Assembly: GCA_016302655.1 (NCBI GenBank)
Contig: JAEDNF010000065.1
Coordinates: 1 to 8,153, forward strand
Direction of reading: 5' to 3'
Source of the DNA: Oscillospiraceae bacterium
Lineage (GTDB): Bacteria > Bacillota > Clostridia > Oscillospirales > Ruminococcaceae
DNA: 8,153 nt
Shown here piece after piece: positions 7,001 to 8,153 of this stretch. The first letter of the stretch is position 1. Every line of letters starts with the position of its first letter. Under the pieces are notes generated by a model that saw nothing but the letters and a program-made list of their open reading frames with translations, did no database searches and had not been told where the DNA came from. Both the position numbers and the translations under genes were made by a program.

Positions 7001-8153
7001 TCCGCTGAAGCTGTACTCAGCCGAAGTGTTGTTATTTGTTGTGGGATCGGTATAGATATCGCTTTGCAGGTACCACTCCTGAAGTCCGTCATACTCCGCA
7101 GAGTCGGATATCTCAGCGCCGTAGGTAACATTGTGCTTTGCTGTGCCGTCTTCGTTCCAGTCCTCGTCAAGGGCAAAGTTATATGCGCCCGAACAGCCGT
7201 TGCCCAAGGCGAAATAGAAGCCGTCAAGAAGCGTCGCCTTGCTGAATATCGAATTTTTGGTATTATACGCTTCATTAAGGGCGGTATTTACATCGCTGTC
7301 GGCAAGCGCCGTCTTTCTTCCGTCAAGGGTAAGCTTGCTGAAAACAAGCATGATATTGGAAGATGAGCCGTCTGTTTTTCCTGCGTTTCCGATAAGGCTT
7401 GTTGCTTTCTGTGCGGTCACGCCGTCCTTAGTATATTCTGCCGTAGTCGAAACATCGCTCAGTACAAACTGTGAAAAGCCTTCTACTTTGTTAATAAGCA
7501 AAGGCGCATAAGCAGTCGAGGCTGAAAAACCGCTTACGGTTACTCCGTCAAGAATAACTCCGTCAATATTTACATTTGCCTGACTCTGTGCGTTTGTACC
7601 GCTTATTACTCCGCAGATGAGAACGCCGCCGTCCGAGCCCGTTGTGCCTGTGCTTCCTGCAAATTTAGCGCCGTTTACGCTGAGAGAGCCTTTTACATTT
7701 CTGAACAGTCCGAAATGCATGAGATGATGCTGGGATTTACTTGACGCATTGCTTGTCGACCTTGCCATATTATCGGTATTGCCCGTACCGCTTTCGCCAA
7801 GCTCGATCTCGTTATTCCTAAATACAAATCTGCTGTTTGCCGATACTACAGTACCGTCGGGAGCGTCTATAGGATAGTAGGAGTAGCCCGTCATATCATA
7901 TTCTCCCGAAGCTATGACATTGTCGGCAAAGGAATTTGAAAATAACGATTTTATGTTGCTGTAAGCATAGTTATTTACGCTCCACAGCAGAAGCTTTTCA
8001 GCGTCGGAAACAAAACTTCCGCTGTCAGCCTTATCTCTTATCACATCAAGATTATAATAATATCTCGTATTCTTGTTTACTTTGGCTACAGAGGTCTGAT
8101 TCTGATAGGTGTTGCACTCCGTGCCGTTCATTATCAGTTTACCGCCGCTTGTA
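1460..8153 (-). CDS. Giant GLUG-like beta-helix surface protein, N-terminus beyond the window
   Basis: The frame is open from the right edge to TAA at 1460-1462: 2223 residues from a Met at 8131 plus seven codons upstream (TSGGKLI) with no stop. That Met is followed by polar sequence (MNGTECNTYQ) with no signal peptide, so it is probably internal. Composition is rich in Thr, Ser, Asn, Gly and Tyr with few Cys, typical of a secreted Firmicute protein. Residues 110-275 look beta-helical (FGLFRNVKGSLSV, VNIDGVILDGVTVSG). Residues 412-665 hold an entry motif GTYNDPYII, FKGVIHGDNHTL and two GG-x-I-G repeats. Residues 891-1320 hold a second entry-like segment and nine GG-x-x-G repeats. About 900 beta-rich residues follow without recognisable catalytic motifs. 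The C-terminus (YTNAKIYTKMITAE) lacks LPxTG, SLH, dockerin or a membrane anchor. Adhesion, glycan binding or a structural role are all possible; no specific function can be assigned. Confidence 0.9.
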   Translation of the reverse strand, partial: TSGGKLIMNGTECNTYQNQTSVAKVNKNTRYYYNLDVIRDKADSGSFVSDAEKLLLWSVNNYAYSNIKSLFSNSFADNVIASGEYDMTGYSYYPIDAPDGTVVSANSRFVFRNNEIELGESGTGNTDNMARSTSNASSKSQHHLMHFGLFRNVKGSLSVNGAKFAGSTGTTGSDGGVLICGVISGTNAQSQANVNIDGVILDGVTVSGFSASTAYAPLLINKVEGFSQFVLSDVSTTAEYTKDGVTAQKATSLIGNAGKTDGSSSNIMLVFSKLTLDGRKTALADSDVNTALNEAYNTKNSIFSKATLLDGFYFALGNGCSGAYNFALDEDWNEDGTAKHNVTYGAEISDSAEYDGLQEWYLQSDIYTDPTTNNNTSAEYSFSGFLPYVYAPYTTQSDNICHEIKINQLVKVDLADGCGTYNDPYIITSGKQLELVDKLLSGATLDSSYDGMVINYLSAANYKTWCTDKTSHKAYMWDSASLSFIADDSSTVTLADMQMALSTAYYQLGSNITVSSGEFQGLGTAFAFKGVIHGDNHTLENKTARPLIYQSTGAVVKDLTVHVSADFTGIFNKNNANSKYYTDGNGYAEFYGGLIGIVNGGDNIIDDVSVTFDFSNTISIKGGSNQGNKAIGGYIGVVRYGGVVFRNVDSTAKYAGITDNADFTVTAEDGYKNEIIALYCNPIIGRVIDGYAVTETDHYEPREENVTLKNGKKNYSIADIDKNSVNILAFSDLKGMADNRNWDVYVSTISVPDSQTLFLLSCIVASGGGKLDMTNNAYITDYKLTGYANRQMVRHGDYSEIGTNEASSADFDNKVSTFDKYSRDVAYSSGKFDTNKDSSASEVKEIVPYLIYRYTTASVTNTYKNAVCNYPARTLTSNGSIFNIELTSDSKMYDLPDGFRGIGSLNSNDDSFQMFIYSLKGNGSTVNLNMNFCKYNYDNYYSLNGWHDYRVGLGLFNALIQNRHNLLKKGTSISKLDTSLSDYTISDLTISGNVSTEVFESEKGGIKYDNKFSCAGGLAGGSYYASPNVKNVKLDNLTVGARHVSGGLIGSVYCTNDNKVVFENCGANNLTVGGSWFTGGLCGYTRNCQIDIIGEASGDNNTVFGISRLYSLSADSNNKNKMGPGGLIGSFESTRSITVKNMDITGGILENVKNSSAGGVIAYTEGASTISLENVSVKNLDIVNSGTDTSAIYSGGMLGYVSNASTVISMKDVSVVSDTASEINGSTNAGGIAGYITGTVTADGCYVSNYTVSSTGSNNGCGGLFGKTEAKMILKNSKVSDCVLKQGTTTQSTGALAGLLQSNYINGYNIVINNTKITDISGNPLTNTTVAGDIIGKVNSGCQVNLVGVSLPKKADGEYIGKDFGTNSGSDYIIFCDYTGSSADENAANKTVPAINTDNDVSDIGVFPYATINPKKQIHSSAENPMFLTGNGADKAVIDKILSETDKEYGYTAVNSEYNDVFKAYEGKLSTFNTKTGANIPNDFPILVINESNYSNVTSMLNSYIRILTNNTDISNYAKTGTTHNVEISTYRLDEAGTAFVKLTDAASQTLCVKNDYFRMTDNDYDSKYNQFTLIDIQYYSPVEAGKTAYHLYIPVYVEKMLNFDFTAAALSGTVYNTGFYTNGNPVLESYGTPVTAHITYSYLRTVEEWQEAINSGENMLKGYGKAVVLSGDNDLPSGTKLVLLDRNNKDKAYYSTIADAFTLSDEKLDFGIFHTADSNTDYFSPVSFVELLSKSADITATQSDSGNLVKCTADDTGSATIKIGGDYYRKKTDTDTDTASFYTVTVTAKAGMIDGVTGNLIVKEDYYISFFTTADSSAAMRNITIGCSRRLGDSGMTPSHRNNVNANEGIVHMILGNLYDQTFTFETTGNEVINESNKSITAVLKTVVSLKAENAEEVKAYLNHDSINLYHSFIIEATRSDENGMEKGIKGNPQVSGTYKVGDDEYAKLFANTDPELRLPGTDMAEAINIKHQLILNNSVTITCDDLVITYADEESIIAQFPERKTQEDDYGVNLSATSNLAYVWENIDSSNISAPISDSKIYYRDNIVAASLNYNVVSDSPDELIKLGINGNEANDEIQAVGYYNTLNIPEADVNKADRVKFTLSLYQKSVTGEMVYNSVNLPDYLKDVKLYDKNGTPKAYTVNGNSLEFVLGKDELNYEAGTFEVLTAYSVKTGLEFESENKIYANYRVRLSAELIDGEGNPVSNSQCSDYIVYTNAKIYTKMITAE
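2817..2834 (-). repeat. Three tandem hexanucleotide units encoding a Thr-Asp run
   Basis: On the plus strand the units are GTATCC, GTATCG and GTATCG, encoding most of TDTDTDT at residues 1766-1772. Gain or loss of a unit would keep the frame and change the length of an exposed loop. With only three units it is a weak slippage candidate. Confidence 0.5.
4175..5107 (-). repeat. Nine tandem GLUG-like repeats in the giant protein (residues about 1009-1319)
   Basis: GG-x-x-G-like turns begin at residues 1009, 1039, 1072, 1118, 1151, 1188, 1223, 1255 and 1287: GGLAG, GGLIG, GGLCG, GGLIG, GGVIA, GGMLG, GGIAG, GGLFG, GALAG. The period is 30-37 residues except for one 46-residue unit. Most units continue with a short strand containing Asn or Asp, such as VVFENC, ITVKNM, ISLENV, ISMKDV and MILKNS, then a second strand. 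This fits the GLUG family and a parallel beta-helix with roughly one repeat per coil; the fold is inferred. The repeats are diverged at DNA level, so recent amplification is unlikely. Confidence 0.75.
5280..5461 (-). other. Second entry-like segment before the nine-repeat array (residues 891-951)
   Basis: GFRGIGSL (from residue 891), YSLKGNGSTVNLNMN (from 910) and GLGLFNAL (from 945) follow the same order as the first entry segment: a core Gly-rich strand, a G-N-G turn and a G-x-F-x turn. The sequence is too diverged for confident alignment, but the position just before the array suggests a second helix cap. Confidence 0.4.
6152..6379 (-). repeat. Isolated pair of GLUG-like repeats (residues about 585-660)
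   Basis: GGLIG at residue 585 and GGYIG at residue 625 are each followed by beta-strand patterns (NIIDDVSVTFDF and VVFRNVDS). They resemble the nine-unit array further along but are separated from it by more than 380 residues. They appear to complete a first beta-helix block. Confidence 0.6.
6536..6898 (-). other. Entry segment of the first GLUG-like block (residues 412-532)
   Basis: GTYNDPYIITSGKQLELVD at residues 412-430 resembles the G-T-x-x-D-P-Y-x-I segment that commonly opens GLUG-type domains. FKGVIHGDNHTL at 521-532 resembles the F-x-G-x-x-D-G-N-x-H-T-I strand of the same domains. This segment probably forms the first coils or cap of the helix that contains the two repeats at 585 and 625. 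The family comparison is from memory. Confidence 0.55.

Noticed and set aside
6940..7275. Minus-strand open frame of 111 codons in another frame within the giant gene
   Set aside because: It overlaps the intact long frame completely and its Arg/Thr/Ile-rich translation looks non-biological. No sign of a frameshift in the main frame.
8129..8131. Met codon at 8131 as the true start of the giant gene
   Set aside because: Seven open codons precede it to the window edge, no strong ribosome binding site is seen, and a secreted protein should begin with a signal peptide, which is absent here.

Overview
The window looks like chromosomal DNA from a low-to-moderate GC Firmicute, most likely a gut Clostridium-type organism in the Oscillospiraceae/Ruminococcus neighbourhood. 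The basis is a textbook sigma-A promoter, strong GGAGG ribosome binding sites, a DUF4367-like anti-sigma candidate beside an ECF sigma factor, and a giant Thr/Ser/Asn-rich surface-type protein with GLUG-like repeats. The taxonomic guess is inference; no marker gene is present. All three genes lie on the minus strand, so the window reads from right to left.

Region 1 (8153 down to 1460, about 82% of the window) is one uninterrupted reading frame encoding at least 2230 residues of a giant, probably extracellular protein. It has no stop before the right edge and no signal peptide at its first visible Met, so its N-terminus lies outside the window. The visible part has three beta-helix-like blocks: residues about 110-275, 412-665 and 891-1320, counted from the Met at 8131. 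The third holds nine evenly spaced GG-x-x-G repeats. About 900 residues of beta-rich sequence with no obvious enzyme motif follow. The C-terminus carries no LPxTG signal, SLH, dockerin or terminal membrane anchor.

Region 2 (1459-1196) is a 264-bp intergenic stretch. A pair of abutting palindromes begins 4 nt after the giant gene's stop and probably forms its 3' end or terminator. Further along is a consensus promoter (TTGACC, 17 nt, TATAAT) for the next operon, overlapped by an inverted repeat and flanked by a 9-bp direct repeat.

Region 3 (1195-4) is a two-gene operon: an ECF-family sigma factor starting at a TTG behind a strong GGAGG, and an overlapping gene for a single-pass membrane protein that is probably its anti-sigma partner. 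The operon is visibly AT-richer than the giant gene. The layout suggests an envelope-sensing switch next to a surface protein gene, but nothing in the window shows that the switch controls the giant gene. I found no mobile element, CRISPR array, tRNA or rRNA. The most unusual content is the giant repeat protein.
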